A DNA stretch of 64,000 nt from Aedes albopictus (GCF_035046485.1 NC_085136.1:297639080-297703079); one strand, 5' to 3'; counted from the first letter of the stretch, positions 1-11,185 are shown. Translations and numbers: made by a program. The notes: a model not told the origin generated them from the letters alone.

Positions 1-699
1 AATATTTCATATACAATATTCTCAGGTTCAGCTTCAATTTAGATACGTCGAAATGACATTTTCAGCACTAATGAGAAGGACGATTCCCGGTTGGTTCTTT
101 TCCTAACTAGTATTCTTCTAGTAACTGCGGCAGTACTAAAAAAATGGAACTGGGAAACTTTGTCATAAATGGAACAAAATGCGAATCATAACTTTGAAAG
201 ACGAAGCGTTTTATGAAATGCTTTTTAGGGTACTTCAAGACAAGACTAAACGGGGAGTTCTGCAAAAAAAAAACACAACAACAACACAATTTGAGAAAGT
301 ATCTTTTACTATGAAATTGATTGATTCAAATACTAAGTCTAATAATCAAATATTTAAAATAATTAGATAAAACTATATTAACCCACTGTTTCATTTTATC
401 CCACCCGTGTCAACTTGCACGTCGTTGTACCTTAAATATTAAAGAAAATTGCTCTTAAATCTAAGGCATTTGCTTTTCATGCTATTTCCAGCAGGGTAAA
501 CCTTTACTTTGTCATTTGCGCTAGTTTCCGTTTTTTTTTACTCATTCGGGCACCACATTGGCAAAACTGAGCCGAAATCATTTGTTTTTACAATGATTTT
601 ACATTTTACCATTTATTACTGCTTTAATATTATGTTAGTTTGGGAAGTCGAAGTACTCGCGGCTGTTTCGAGGTTAAAAATTAAAGAAAAAATAAACTA
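1..699. other. AT-rich intergenic DNA
   Basis: I see no convincing gene, RNA or repeat boundary here. The short open frames have no recognisable domain. The right part grades into what is probably the 3' untranslated end of the retrotransposon fragment that follows on the minus strand. Confidence 0.5.
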
Positions 700-891
700 A
701 AAAAGAATAAAATGGGAAGGACGGATTTATGGAATTAAAACTAAATTGTTTGCTAACTTATACTATAAACATTGATGGGACAAATTGTCCAGATCTGTAA
801 CGGAACAAAAAGAAAGGACTTTATCGCTTATCGGTAGACAATGACATGAAGAGAACAAACAGAAGGGGGACGACGACAGACAGGGGACGTA

Positions 892-1318
892 CTACACCAA
901 ACTCAAAAATTGATAAATAAGATTCAGGTATTCCAAATCAAGGTCTGCCAACACTTTTCTAACGGGTTTCTGTTGTTTTCCTCGGACCCGGAGAATTTTA
1001 GGATCTCACGATACTCATCGCATCCCCACACGACATGTTTAATATCCTGGTAAGCCACGCTACAGACACAGAGATTGCTTTCTGAGAGCCCATGTTCCTC
1101 GACACCTGTGGGATGATAGAGTGCAACCATCTACCCATCTCTCCATTTGTGTTGCCAGCTGATCAAGGTCTCCTGATCAAGACCAGCTGATGATTAGCCA
1201 GAGAGTCCGCTTTCTCATTGCCCAGAATCGAGCAATGTGACGGGACCCAAGCTATGATGATGATGTATGAGCGTTTGGACAAAGCACTCAAGACTTGGTG
1301 TATTCCCTTCAGGAAGTA
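892..1318 (-). pseudogene. Non-LTR retrotransposon C-terminus (RNase H plus Cys/His tail), degenerate, LOA/I-group-like
   Basis: Read on the minus strand from about 1318, the sequence encodes a piece of an RNase H domain (AWVPSHCSILGNEKADSLAN, the family's W-V-P-x-H then G-N-E-x-A-D signature). A stop and frame changes follow, then a tail with CVCSVAYQDIKHVVWGC, the Cys/His segment usual after RNase H in LOA and related non-LTR elements of mosquitoes. The reading ends DLDLEYLNLIYQFLSLV before a TAG at 892-894. About 190 bases of likely 3' UTR follow toward 700. The reverse transcriptase and endonuclease parts are absent, so this is a 5'-truncated, frameshifted dead copy. The LOA assignment is from memory of family character; a related Jockey/I-group element is possible. 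Confidence 0.65.
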
Positions 1319-2505
1319 CGTATTCCCGTCTTATTAGATTGACAATATCCAATAATTTAAAAGATTCCAACTAACATTTGACAATGACTCATTAGATGGA
1401 AGCAAAAATATGTAGAAGCACTAAAAATCGTTAAATTTCGCCAAATTTCACCTTTCAATTTGACTCCACTTACGACTACACATTTTTCTTTTGTTGCTTA
1501 CGACGAAGGCACTCACACCAAAGCAGCAGCTAGCCAAATTATTTTTCTTCACCGTTCAATTTTCACTTTACATGATTCACTTATTGAACTGATCACGCAA
1601 ATGTGTGCGTGCTTTTTCTGCATTCAAAACATCGTTTTTCACAACCACTGAGAAAGATTTCTTCGTTTCAATATGGTGACTTTTCATGAACTGGTGTGCA
1701 AAAATAACAACTGAAATATTTTGGTTGTTATTCTAAATCTACATCTACCTCAATTTATAAGCATTATGCACAATTGTACCTTGAACACATGGTTGGATTT
1801 GGTTTGTGAAGTAGGTATTGGATCAACTTTTCGAATACACAAATAAAAAATACACAGTTACGGTAAAATCATAACTTATAATCATCCTGTGTACCACAGT
1901 GTCACGCAGAAGGTGTGACGGGTAATAAATTCATGTTGTGCTTGAAAAAGACGTTGAATATATGGAAATATAACATTATTTAAAGAAAATGCTAGTTCCT
2001 TACAATTTGTTTATACATTATATGAAAGCAAATATTATTATTGGTCAGTGCTTATTATGACGGGAATTAGATAAAAACCCTATCTATAGATATAACGTTG
2101 CAGTTCATTACCTGAAGGAATCATTACAAGCATTAGTAATTTTAACAACTCCAAAGTACTCGCAATATAAATTTCATTTTTCTCGTTTACTTTCTGAGAA
2201 TTTCATGAAATACGTTCTGGATTCACGGAAGTCATTACTGAAACAGGTTATGAAAAAAATAACATCATCAAAAAATCTAAGAAGCTTGCAACTAAATGGA
2301 TCACGTTTTGATGAATGACCGGCACTTATCTGATGTCCACAACAAAAGCTTCTGAAGCTTACACCCGACATAAAAAAATAATACGTAAACTTCTATTCAA
2401 TTTTACTGATTTTTTCATGAAATAATTTCTTGTATGGAATGTTGAATGCAAGCTTCATACTGAGAGAAAGCTGTAAATTTATGAACTGATGGAAAAATGT
2501 ATGCA
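1319..2505. other. AT-rich intergenic DNA
   Basis: Nothing recognisable on either strand. The short open frames lack domains or homology I know, and there is no clear inverted or tandem repeat. Confidence 0.45.
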
Positions 2506-3161
2506 ATATGACGGGGTCCTTTTGTTACATGCATCATATGGAACTATACATAAACCACGTGGTTTTTTTTCTAGATTTTCCAAAACGATGCCCCCGCCAC
2601 CCTGCTGTGGGTTTTGATCCAGACAAAAAAAAATTTTGATATGTTGTGTAAAAATGTCCCACACAGCAAAAAAAAAAAAATGAAAATTAAACAGCACGTA
2701 AATTAAAGATCAACTTAAATTTGCGGCAGTAAAATGTAAATCACCAACATTTAACGTCAGCCGAGCAGCCCGCTGCTGGTCAGACGGCTTGTTTACAGAT
2801 TTTAAAGCATATTCACTTTAAATTTACACGCATCTGCTATAAATCATGCCAACCACTCTCCGTCATCAGCTAAACGAACGGCTGCTCGCAGCTACGGCGG
2901 TTTCCTCGTTGTCTCTCTCAGTACTCTCTGCAGCAGCCGGAGCATGTCGGGAATGCGTGCATTATGATAGAAGCAGTTTAACTTTGACTACCTGCTTTTC
3001 AACAAGCTGAGATAGCCGAAAAAGCTCGGGCGTGCTACTCACACCGTAAGGATCTGAGTTCAATTCTCGCCCGGAGCTCAATTTTTCTTCATATTTTCTA
3101 ACAAATATCTGCAATGTAATTTTAAATATCCATCATATATGACGGGGTCCTTTTGTTACAT
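2506..3161. repeat. Segment bounded by a 25-bp exact direct repeat
   Basis: The 25 bases at 2506-2530 (starting ATATGACGGGGTCC) recur exactly at 3137-3161. About 606 bp lie between, including a tRNA-like stretch near 3007-3085. The arrangement could be a long target-site duplication around an inserted retroposon, or two copies of the same dispersed repeat end. The inner segment has no poly(A) tail at its right edge, which weakens the retroposon reading. Confidence 0.4.
3007..3085 (+). other. tRNA-like promoter segment (SINE head or tRNA relic)
   Basis: The segment reads like a decayed tRNA: a possible A box in TAGCCGAAAAAG and a B-box-like GAGTTCAATTCTC, followed by a G/C-rich arm. It cannot fold into a clean cloverleaf by eye, and no SINE body I recognise follows. 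It is most likely a SINE-derived relic. Confidence 0.35.
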
Positions 3162-4518
3162 ACGATCTGTCATAAATTGAAAGGTTTTTTTTCGAACTGT
3201 ACAACTTTCTATTGACGTAAGAAATTTGAAAATCAGTGGTTGCCAACATAATGAAAAAAAAAAATGTTTTGGTATATAAATTGAAGATGGTGGCCGAAAT
3301 TATTATGACCGACCAAACTTTTTATAACTGCAAATAGTACCTCTATTCTTTCTCTTTTCAACAACATTTCGTTTTTAAGTAGTTTCTGGCGAAGCTTTCG
3401 AGTTATAACGGTTTTTATTGAGCCAACAATTAATCAAAATCGAGGGGTCGCCTAAATGGTTGTGGCTCTAACTAACGGGGGTCCATCAATTTGATTAACC
3501 AAATGCATTTCCTTACTTTTTCGGCAAGGACTTTCAGAAAATCGCCACCCTAAACATTTTTGAAGACATGGTGTAAATAGTGGGACGGTCTCAGCGAGAT
3601 TTACCCGTTGTGATATTTGAGTTATATTTTTTACTCCTTAGAAAATTGCCGAAATTCTCTGCGGGAAGTTCACATTAAGGCGAAACATCAGGAAATTCCT
3701 TTGCAATTTTACATACAAACTTTTGAGGCCCAAATCTGACGAACGAAGCGTCGAACCAAGTCGCACTTGTTTAACCTGATTTTAATCACTTGCTAAAAGA
3801 GGCAGCTTTTCCAAATCGAGAGCATTTGATTACGAATTTTCAAGATGTTGCTTCATTTTGCGTTTTGCGAGCGTTACCCTATGAAGAACATGGCGGAAAA
3901 CAGAGGCTTCCATGTTGTTTCCTAAGTATTGAAGTTATTTTATTAGAATTCTATGATGAACTATTGTAGCACATCTGACAGAGCTTCGTGGATGTATTGA
4001 ATGTGCATCCCCCTCTCCCTTCGTACACAAAATTGAGAAACCAAATTCGCTCACTCTGAGCGTGACGTACTTTCTAGATGGATCCTAATAATCCGTTAAT
4101 GAAGTTGTCTGTGTATTGTTGACTTCTTCCAAGATTTCTTCCTGTAAATGACATGATTTACAACCCAATAGAACCAATGGAATTTATAACAATTCATGTA
4201 ATAACATTTCAAGAAAAAAAATCTTAGTGAGTTTTATCATCAGAAATTCCCAACACTGAAGAAAAAATATTCACATGGTTGTTAAAAATATGCCCTGGTC
4301 CTGTTGGAATGTCCTGCAAGAGTCTATCAACGATTGTTGGAACACAAAATTTCGTTTGTGTATTTTTTTTTAATTGTGGTAATCAAAAGCTAGAAGGAAT
4401 TCCATAATGAGCATATCTAAAAAAATATGCAAAATCGGTGGAGATTTCCTTTCTTGCACTCCAAGGGGAATCATTATGTTGCCTTGAGTGGATTTAAAAA
4501 TGTGTACAAATATTTTTA
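3162..4518. other. AT-rich intergenic DNA
   Basis: No gene seen. The stretch resembles generic mosquito repeat-derived sequence, but I cannot define element ends in it. Confidence 0.4.
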
Positions 4519-4708
4519 GTAGAGCGGACCTGGTGTGACGGCTAAAGCCTGTGACTATCACGCCAAGGATCTGGGATCGAATCCCACTCCCAACATACTC
4601 CCAGAATGTGATTTCTTTTTTAGAAAGGGAAGTAAAACTGTGGCTCCTCAGAGATGAACCGGCCGCCGGCTGAAAATCTCTTTAATAAAGATAAATAAAA
4701 TAAAATAA
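4519..4708 (+). mobile_element. tRNA-related SINE
   Basis: It begins GTAGAGCGGACCTGG, has a B box at 4574-4584 (GGATCGAATCC, one mismatch from the pol III consensus) and ends in an A-rich GATAAATAAAATAAAATAA tail. It is clearly homologous to the copy at 60300-60479: same head, same GGGAAGTAAA middle, same TCTCTTTAATAAAGATAA end. It is transcribed by RNA polymerase III in the family and moved by a partner LINE. No target duplication is obvious here. Confidence 0.75.
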
Positions 4709-4770
4709 CTCTGTGGCTCCTGAGATAAGCTAGCCCCGGGCTAAAAATCTCTTTGATTAAGATAAATATT
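4709..4770 (+). repeat. Duplicated 3' end of the preceding SINE
   Basis: The segment starting CTCTGTGGCTCCTGAG repeats the last about 60 bases of the SINE at 4519-4708, including the AAAATCTCTTTGATTAAGATAA end. It is a second 3' end placed in tandem, either a 5'-truncated second insertion into the A-rich tail or a local duplication. Confidence 0.6.
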
Positions 4771-4875
4771 TTTTTCAAGAATAACCGTAGAATAGTTGTG
4801 AAAGCTATTTTTCAGAAATTGCTTGAAGTAGTTTCACTCTACATACCGTTTGAATGTTTGAGGATTTACAACGTA

Positions 4876-5786
4876 CAGGGGTTGGCCAAAATGTTTGGGA
4901 TAGGCAGCTTTTTTTCTCCCACAAAAAAAAATCAACATGCTGTAACTTTTCATAGAGTGCATCGAAAAATCTCAAATTTTGACTGTTTATCAATCTGTTA
5001 TATGTGCATCATTGATATAAATTTGGGCTCGATTGAATAATTTTTCGCAAAGTTGGAACCGTTCGAGTAAAACACTATTTTTAGACAACTCATTTTTGAG
5101 CTGTCTTATCTCGGAAACCAGTGAGCCGAATTGAATGATTTTTTTAATGTTTATCAACAATATATTGATACTTAAAACAACGTTATAAAATGTAATATTT
5201 TCTCATGGCAAATTAAGTTATACCGGGTTGAAATTTTTAGCCATACAGAGGAAAATAAGTCAAATTTACAATACCACACAAAAATTACTAAATGTGTTCT
5301 TCCTTTAATCTAAATAGGCTCTAAAATATATGATTAAAGATAACTTGAGAACAGAAGTGTAAAATCTTTGAACATCAACACTAAAATTTATTGACATTGA
5401 CGTAAAAAAATTACATTTTTTCGAGAAAAATTCAAAAAAGTGTCAATCCATGATAACTTTTTTAAACGTTCAAAAAGTATCTATGTTTTAATAGTTTGTA
5501 TATTGTCAATGTACGTTCAAAATTTCATTCAATTCGGTTCCCTCGTTTCCGAGATATGACAGCTCAAAAATGAGTTGTCAAAAAAAATAGTGTTTTACTC
5601 GAACGGTTCTAACTTCGCGAAAGATTAATCAATCGAGCTCAAATTTGTTCCAATAATGCACATATAGTAGGTTGACGAACAGTCAAAATTTGAGATTTTT
5701 TGATGCACTCTATGAAAAGTTATAGTATGTTGAACTGTTTTGTGGAAAAAAAAGTTGCCTGTCCCAAACATTTTGGCCATCCCCTG
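4876..5786. mobile_element. Tc1/mariner-type non-autonomous element with long inverted repeats
   Basis: The left end CAGGGGTTGGCCAAAATG and the right end (inverse of CAGGGGATGGCCAAAATG) form terminal inverted repeats. Similarity continues inward for about 270 bp on each side, through the TTCGAGTAAAACACTATTTT and TCATTTTTGAGCTGTC segments. A TA dinucleotide flanks both ends (4874-4875 and 5787-5788), the target duplication of the Tc1/mariner group. The interior has no transposase. Length is 911 bp. Confidence 0.8.
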
Positions 5787-6045
5787 TATGTCTATCCAGC
5801 ATAGTTTTAGTAGACTACTTACTACTGAGCAACCATGGCGGTGCAAAGGGAATAATGATGCATCTTCAGCCTGGGTAATTGCTCCCCAAGTAACCATAAG
5901 CATTAATAATTGGGCAGAAATCAACATTGATAATATTTCTATGCTTAAATTCAGCTTTAACTATGCAAATTAGCTCATCATCAGCATTTTAAATACTAAA
6001 AATCCCTGGAATTGCAATAATGATGCTGATATGGCCGTATGCATA

Positions 6046-6288
6046 CACGCAAAAAAATCCGTTCCGATATACGTGAACTCTCAGTCACGGCAACGGGAAC
6101 AAACGGGAACTATGCATAACAACGATAACAACAATAGAACATAGAAATGTACACCGTGAACTAGATATCACGGTTTCTAGAACTCCCACATTGACAGCTG
6201 GAACTAGTTCCAGTTCACGGTGTATATTTGCTTGTTCTCATATTTGCGTTTGTTTGTTCACGTTTATCAGAACGGATTTTTTTGCGTG
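6046..6288. mobile_element. 243-bp TA-flanked MITE
   Basis: The ends are perfect inverted repeats for 19 bases (CACGCAAAAAAATCCGTTC), and similarity continues to ACGTGAAC. TA lies on both sides (6044-6045, 6289-6290). A second inner inverted pair, ACACCGTGAACT near 6151 and AGTTCACGGTGT near 6213, nests inside the first. There is no coding capacity. Confidence 0.85.
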
Positions 6289-7074
6289 TACCAACAATTA
6301 TTTAGCAATAAATCAGCATCACGTTCTCGATGTTTTCGTGTAGTGGTGAAAACGATTAAAATAGAATCAAGTTTCGACTGACACTACCACAATCGCATTT
6401 TAAGTGATAGGATAAAATGATAATTTAAATTGGCCTTTTATGTTTGCAATACTGTTGCTTATCTGTGGCCGTAGCGTAGGACTTTTATCATACCCGGTGT
6501 AAATAGTTCAACAAGCATGCTTGGAGTTTCCATCACTGCATAACAACATTAATTAAAATCCTAAGAAAATAATAATAATAAAACCTAACATTAATGGAAT
6601 CTGATTCCATCCAAACTACTTATTTTTGATGATGATTAACCTGGGCTTGTTAGGGGAATATCTGTAAGTAAAAAGAAAATCGCGTTAAGTACTGTTCCTT
6701 TGAATTCCACTAAGAATTTGCATCCTTTGACAGATACGTATTTCGACCTCAACTGTAAGGTCGTCTTCAGTGTATTGTACTTGACTCGACATTTGCATTT
6801 TTTTACATTTATTTTGATTACCATCTGTTTGGCTGCATGCCATGAAGCAAGAAAGTTCGCTCGAAAAATCTGGCGAGAACAACTGACGTTTGTCCTATTG
6901 CCGAATTGTAACACTTGCACTGCAGTAGCTGGGCTTTAATTTAGAAGCACGCTATTTAGCCTTTTCTGGCATTAAATTAGCATAATATCTGCATTTAAAG
7001 TAATAATGAATTATAAGATTGCATTATATGTGCAAACGATGCTGTAGATAAGCCACATTTTAGTGCGGACTGAA
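6289..7074. other. Intergenic DNA with a probable dispersed repeat near 6680-6800
   Basis: The GATACGTATTTCGACCTCAA...AAGGTCGTCTTCAGTGT block looks like a motif that recurs in mosquito genomes, but I cannot define its ends or family. Otherwise nothing is seen. Confidence 0.3.
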
Positions 7075-7140
7075 TACATGGGTCGCTATCACCTTGACAT
7101 GTGGTCAGGTCCAATTCCTGTCAACTTCCTTTTGTTGTTA
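7075..7140 (+). other. Possible tRNA-like SINE head
   Basis: It contains GGTCCAATTCC, nine of eleven matches to a pol III B box, preceded by a G/C-rich tRNA-like stretch. No SINE body is clear. Weak call. Confidence 0.25.
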
Positions 7141-7229
7141 AGACTGTTCCGCCATGAGCTCCTAGAGATTCCTTTGCAGCGATGTGCTGCGGGGTTGCAC
7201 ATAAGTGCCAAATAAGCGCTTGTTTGCAG

Positions 7230-7490
7230 ACTGTGTTCCCGTCCCTGCGTAGCGTGTGGTCAACGCACTTCCATTTTCGCTTCCAATTTTTCAATTGTTT
7301 TCCAATTCTCTCAGCTTAGTATTTGAAGGGCTTTCATTGCCGGCCTTTGCATAAATATGTATATTGTGGGGCAAGTGTAATGAAACACTATGCCCAGGGA
7401 AGGCGAGAAATGTTCCTGATCCAACCGGGAATCGAACCCGGATTGGCCATCCATAGCCATATCCACAAGACTAACTTGAGCTTTGAGTTG
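7230..7490 (-). mobile_element. Feilai-like tRNA-related SINE, minus strand
   Basis: On the minus strand a tRNA-like head carries a perfect B box (GGTTCGATTCC, plus-strand positions 7428-7438). A body follows with CTTCCCTGGGCATAG, CACAATATACATATTTATGC and AATACTAAGCTGAGAG, the order seen in the Feilai-type copy at 22924-23193. It is diverged and its 3' end is ragged, so the boundary is approximate. Confidence 0.65.
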
Positions 7491-7905
7491 AAGTTATAAT
7501 TGTAAAACCGCCTTGCACGAATCATATACCACAGACATTTATTGATGGAGACGTAGAGCGTTCTCCACTGATACACACCAGGTGTCACTGATGTAAAGCA
7601 TTACAGATCTCACGTCGACTTATCTGACTTTTTCGCTTATATTTCTTAAACTCGCAAGGGGAGCCAAAAAGTTCCTACCCATGTTGGAACTGCATAAAAC
7701 ATGGCATTTATGTCGCTGTTGGCCACAGTTTGGCTACATCCAACCACACTGGAAACTCTAAGTGTTTACATCGAACGATTCAGCCTTGTTTACATTGATG
7801 GCCACCGCAGAGTGTTCGACAAGATCATCGGGCTTACAATATCATTTTCCTGCATAGTAATAGGCTGCTACAGATAACTACCGTTTGGTTAACGATCAAT
7901 CGTCC

Positions 7906-8257
7906 CTACCAGGATTCCGTCATTCCAGCAATGACCCGGATGAGATCGGAAAACACACCGTTGTGCAGCACTCTGCGCGAAAAGGTCTCTAACTGTTCTT
8001 CAATAAGGCCGATGATTATCTCAAAGATACTCAGGGCATCCCTCGTATTGTCGTGATTGAAACTTTCGCAATCAATGAACACCAGATGCACAGAGATTCT
8101 TGGAACTCGTTGATTTGCTCCAAGATGATATGGACCGTGACAATATGGTCCACACAGGATCGTTCGGCATGGAATACTGCCTGCTGCTATCGAAGATTTC
8201 CGTCAACATCACTTTGAGAAATTTGAGAGCTCTGTACAGTAACATGATACCCCCCAA
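7906..8257 (-). pseudogene. Possible reverse transcriptase fragment, very degenerate
   Basis: Minus-strand reading gives MHLVFIDCESFNHDNTRDAL, which resembles reverse transcriptase motif A of RTE-type elements (H-L-L-F-I-D-F-K-x-A-Y-D-x-x-x-R). The catalytic Asp context is altered. Upstream, in another frame, a stretch could match the preceding palm region. A frame change occurs near 8080. No FADD box or other RT motif can be read, so this is a relic at best and the similarity may be partly chance. Confidence 0.35.
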
Positions 8258-8419
8258 ACTATCGCAACCAGTCAGGTCAGATTTTTTTTATCTAGTTCAT
8301 TTATTTGGGGCTCAATCGACATGTCAGATCAGCTTGTTTGGATACGATAAATAAGATGCAAGGTGGTAATCGGCCGGAAATGTTGAAAAAAGGAAAACCG
8401 GAAATTTGCTTGATTTCAT

Positions 8420-8562
8420 TGGGCATAGGTTATTCGTGCCTGCCATACGACATACACATGCATAATGATCATTGGCAGAGCAAGTTTTCAGTAAAAAGCT
8501 GTGGAAGTGTTCATAGAACACTTTAGAAGTACACTTTGTCCCAGTGGGGACGTTACGTCAAG
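8420..8562 (+). mobile_element. 5'-truncated Feilai-type SINE
   Basis: The sequence follows the Feilai body in order: TTGGGCATAGG, TCGTGCCTGCCATACGA, CATACACATGCATAATGATC, ATTGGCAGAG, AGCTGTGGAAGTG, CATAGAACACTTTAG, TTTGTCCCAGTGGGGACGT. The tRNA head is missing or unrecognisable. It is clearly related to 22924-23193 but more diverged. Confidence 0.7.
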
Positions 8563-9424
8563 AAGGCGAATTAAAACATGAATCTATATGATTTGATCAG
8601 CAATAATGACATGGAACTAGCAAGAAATGAAGTAGCCTTCATTGTATTGTTGGTCAAGAACGAATGTTATCTACACATTCCTGATGACTTGGCTTGGCGA
8701 TTGAACCTTTTTCAAGAGGCGTACTGTCTTTCGTTCCATCCTTTTCATAACTCTGTTTATTTTCCTAATCGAGAAAACCAACTTTTCATCCTTTTTGAGT
8801 CGAAAGTCGCATGAAACAGCCGGCATTTTGATATTTTGTCTGCCATTTAAGACTTGTGTCCATAACATTTGAACACTGAACATCTCAAACATGTGAACTA
8901 GATTTATAAGTATTGCATGATTTTAAATACCCCAAAACAGTTGCATGTTTATCAACAATCCTATATTTTTTGATCATATAGAGCATATAGAGCGACTGGA
9001 CCAATCCATACTACTTTCAATAGTAAACAATGCGCTAAAACTCCCGATTTTTTCTTCCAAATTTCGTAAAAATCAACCAATTAAAGTGCCTTTAGGCAAA
9101 AGTAGAATCATTTCCTCATTTTTTTTATTAAATAATGGGGCAATATTCATCGGGAAAGCAGCCATAACCAAGACCAAAACCAGTACAAAGTACCGGGAAT
9201 CTGAAACTATTTCCAAAGTGACAATTTTCAAAATATTTGGAAAACTTGGCCTTTTTCCGGGTGGCTCACAATTCAGTACGACAAATTGAGATGATGTATG
9301 TATGCAGTTGTAGATGAATTGACAAAAAAGGTTATTCACTTTTGCTCATAGCGAAACTTGATGCATTTCTTCATATTTTGAGTTTTGATTTTTTTTATTA
9401 CATAACAAAGCCATATTTTTAACA
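8563..9424. other. Intergenic DNA
   Basis: No supported gene. Open frames of 78-114 codons overlap on both strands without recognisable domains or codon bias and are best read as chance. Confidence 0.4.
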
Positions 9425-10420
9425 TTTTTCATGAAATGGCACCCCCTTTCCTGTGTGGCTCCAGGCTCCTAAAACTACCGGAGTTGCGACCAATTTGTCC
9501 AAAAACCACTGAATTCATCTCCAACTAAATTGATTTGAAAAATCGTGAAGATTTATTTGTCGCAAGCCATACTTCATCATTGGTAATGGTAACTTACTCG
9601 GATGGCTCCAAGTTCCCATAACATTCGGAATGGTGGCCAATTTGTCCGAAAACTTCTGAACTATTATCTAACATACTTGATTTACAAAACCATTACGTTT
9701 GATATGCCGCATACCAGCCCAAGTAAGCTTTCGATAACTAATTGGTCTTGTAGAGGTTTTGAGAACCGTCATAAAACCATGTACCTCTTATTTTGGTTTC
9801 ATGTAGTTTTTTAGAATCTCTTCTAATCTATTTGACTAACAAATGTTACTTGGGAGGTTTCACAACTCTTTGGAAGCTGACCATTGCCCCGGGGTACTCT
9901 AGGTGCTCGGAACAACCGGAGTAGTAGCTAATACGTCCAGAAACCTCTGGAATCTTCTAAAAAATACTTTACTTGTAAAATTATGAAGAATGAACCATGA
10001 CAAATCTGTTTTTTTGATATTTAGTGAGAAAAAATGTGAGGTGTATGGAACGTACGAAAAGTGTCCGATGAAAGCACTCTTAAGCGGAACATTCTTGACC
10101 AGAACTAGGCAATTACAATTTACTCACACAATGCGTCAGTATTTATTAAGAGATGATTGAACATGTTTGCAATCATACTGCATGTGTTTCTTACAAGTAA
10201 TCAGTGATTGAAAGAAAGTTGATCCATGTTTGACCTAATTTATCCCATACAAATGCTTTAATAACTCAGACCCCAGGACTGAAATACCATTTTAATGTTT
10301 TTTCCCTACAACTGGAGACCTAGCGCAATTTTCGTTCAAAATTTCGTGAAAATTGGTTAAAAAATTAAGTAATGATGATTTTGAAAATTTAATTTCTTAT
10401 TAGTAGCGAAACGGTTTAAG
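9425..10420 (+). repeat. Diverged dispersed repeat, copy 1 (partner at 31850-32570)
   Basis: Several blocks align in the same order with 31850-32570: AATTTGTCCAAAAACC, GTCGCAAGCCA, GGCTCCAAGTTCCC, a stretch ending GATTGAACA, ATGTGTTTCTTACAAGTAATCAGTGATT, and a closing AATAACTCAGACCCC...TGAAAATTGG segment. Inside, the motif around GGAATGGTGGCCAATTTGTCC recurs two or three times, so the unit is itself internally repeated. No transposase or ends were identified. The right end lies about 250 bp before the Osiris exon, inside its intron. Confidence 0.6.
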
Positions 10421-10671
10421 ACAATTAACAGGCCGGTTTTTTTCAGAAACTATGAGAAAAGTTTACAGAACCATTTACATGATTTTCTAAAATTTCTGCT
10501 GATAAATTTGAAAATCTAATAAAAAATGATATGGAATATTAGCGAGACTCCACTAAAGATCATCTTCTCCTAATTCACAACGATCAACAGAAAGCCAACA
10601 CAGTAGTGATCGTTCATTAGTATTCAATTCCAATCTAATGTGTTCATCATTGATCCCTCTCCCCCCAACAG

Positions 10672-10991
10672 GTCGTGGCAAAATGAAGAAAATGATGAGC
10701 ATGATGATGATGGGCTTCATGATGAAGATGGCCGCCATGGTGCCAGTTGCGATTGCCGGTCTGTACCTCCTCGCCGGTAAGGCTCTGATCGTATCGAAGA
10801 TTGCCCTCTTGCTGGCCGGTATCATCGGACTGAAGAAGCTGGTCGCCAGCAAGCAGCAGAGCGGAGGCGGTGGCTGGTCCAGCGGTGGCTCCGGACACGG
10901 TGGCGGCTGGGACCGACGATCCGCCGATGTGGCTGCTGCCGCTGCCGCCCAGAACCTGGCCTACAACGGCTACACCAAGAACCAGGCGTAA
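10672..10991 (+). CDS. Osiris family protein (DUF1676), terminal coding exon
   Basis: Osiris proteins are an insect-specific secretory-pathway family, clustered in most insect genomes and expressed in epidermis during cuticle formation. Seen here: a pyrimidine-rich tract and acceptor AG at 10670-10671, then an exon read in phase 1 and ending TAA at 10989-10991. The peptide opens GRGKMKKMMSMMMMGFMMKM. A hydrophobic segment follows (MVPVAIAGLYLLAGKALIV to ALLLAGIIGL), then KKLVASKQQ, a Gly/Ser/Trp-rich linker and a C-terminal AQNLAYNGY, matching the family's AQXLAY motif. The signal peptide, two-Cys region and most of DUF1676 must lie in upstream exon(s), which I do not find in 1-10671. The intron is therefore at least 10 kb and full of repeats. 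The methionine-rich start inside the exon is not the true start. I cannot say which Osiris paralogue this is. Confidence 0.93.
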
Positions 10992-11158
10992 ACGGAGCAA
11001 TGCCGACCACGTACGATACGGAACCAGTTCCAGAGATTTGTTACTTGTTGAAAGACGATCGAAACCACCAACTGAAAAATAACGGCCACGGAGGGCAGCC
11101 CTTAGTACCAAGGGTGTTGTCTGTTTCCACTGCCGAAAGTTTGCGGGAAAATGTTAAA

Positions 11159-11185
11159 TTATTTATTTATTTAATTTATTGATTT
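11159..11185 (+). promoter_or_regulatory. AU-rich element in the proximal 3' UTR
   Basis: Overlapping ATTTA pentamers, including the TTATTTATT nonamer, lie about 170 bases after the Osiris stop codon. In animals such elements recruit decay factors and shorten mRNA life. That would suit the sharp developmental pulses of Osiris expression, but function here is inferred. Confidence 0.45.

Noticed and set aside
10638..10671. Upstream ATG extending the Osiris frame to 10638
   Set aside because: It lies before a strong polypyrimidine-AG acceptor and encodes residues unlike the family; it is intronic.
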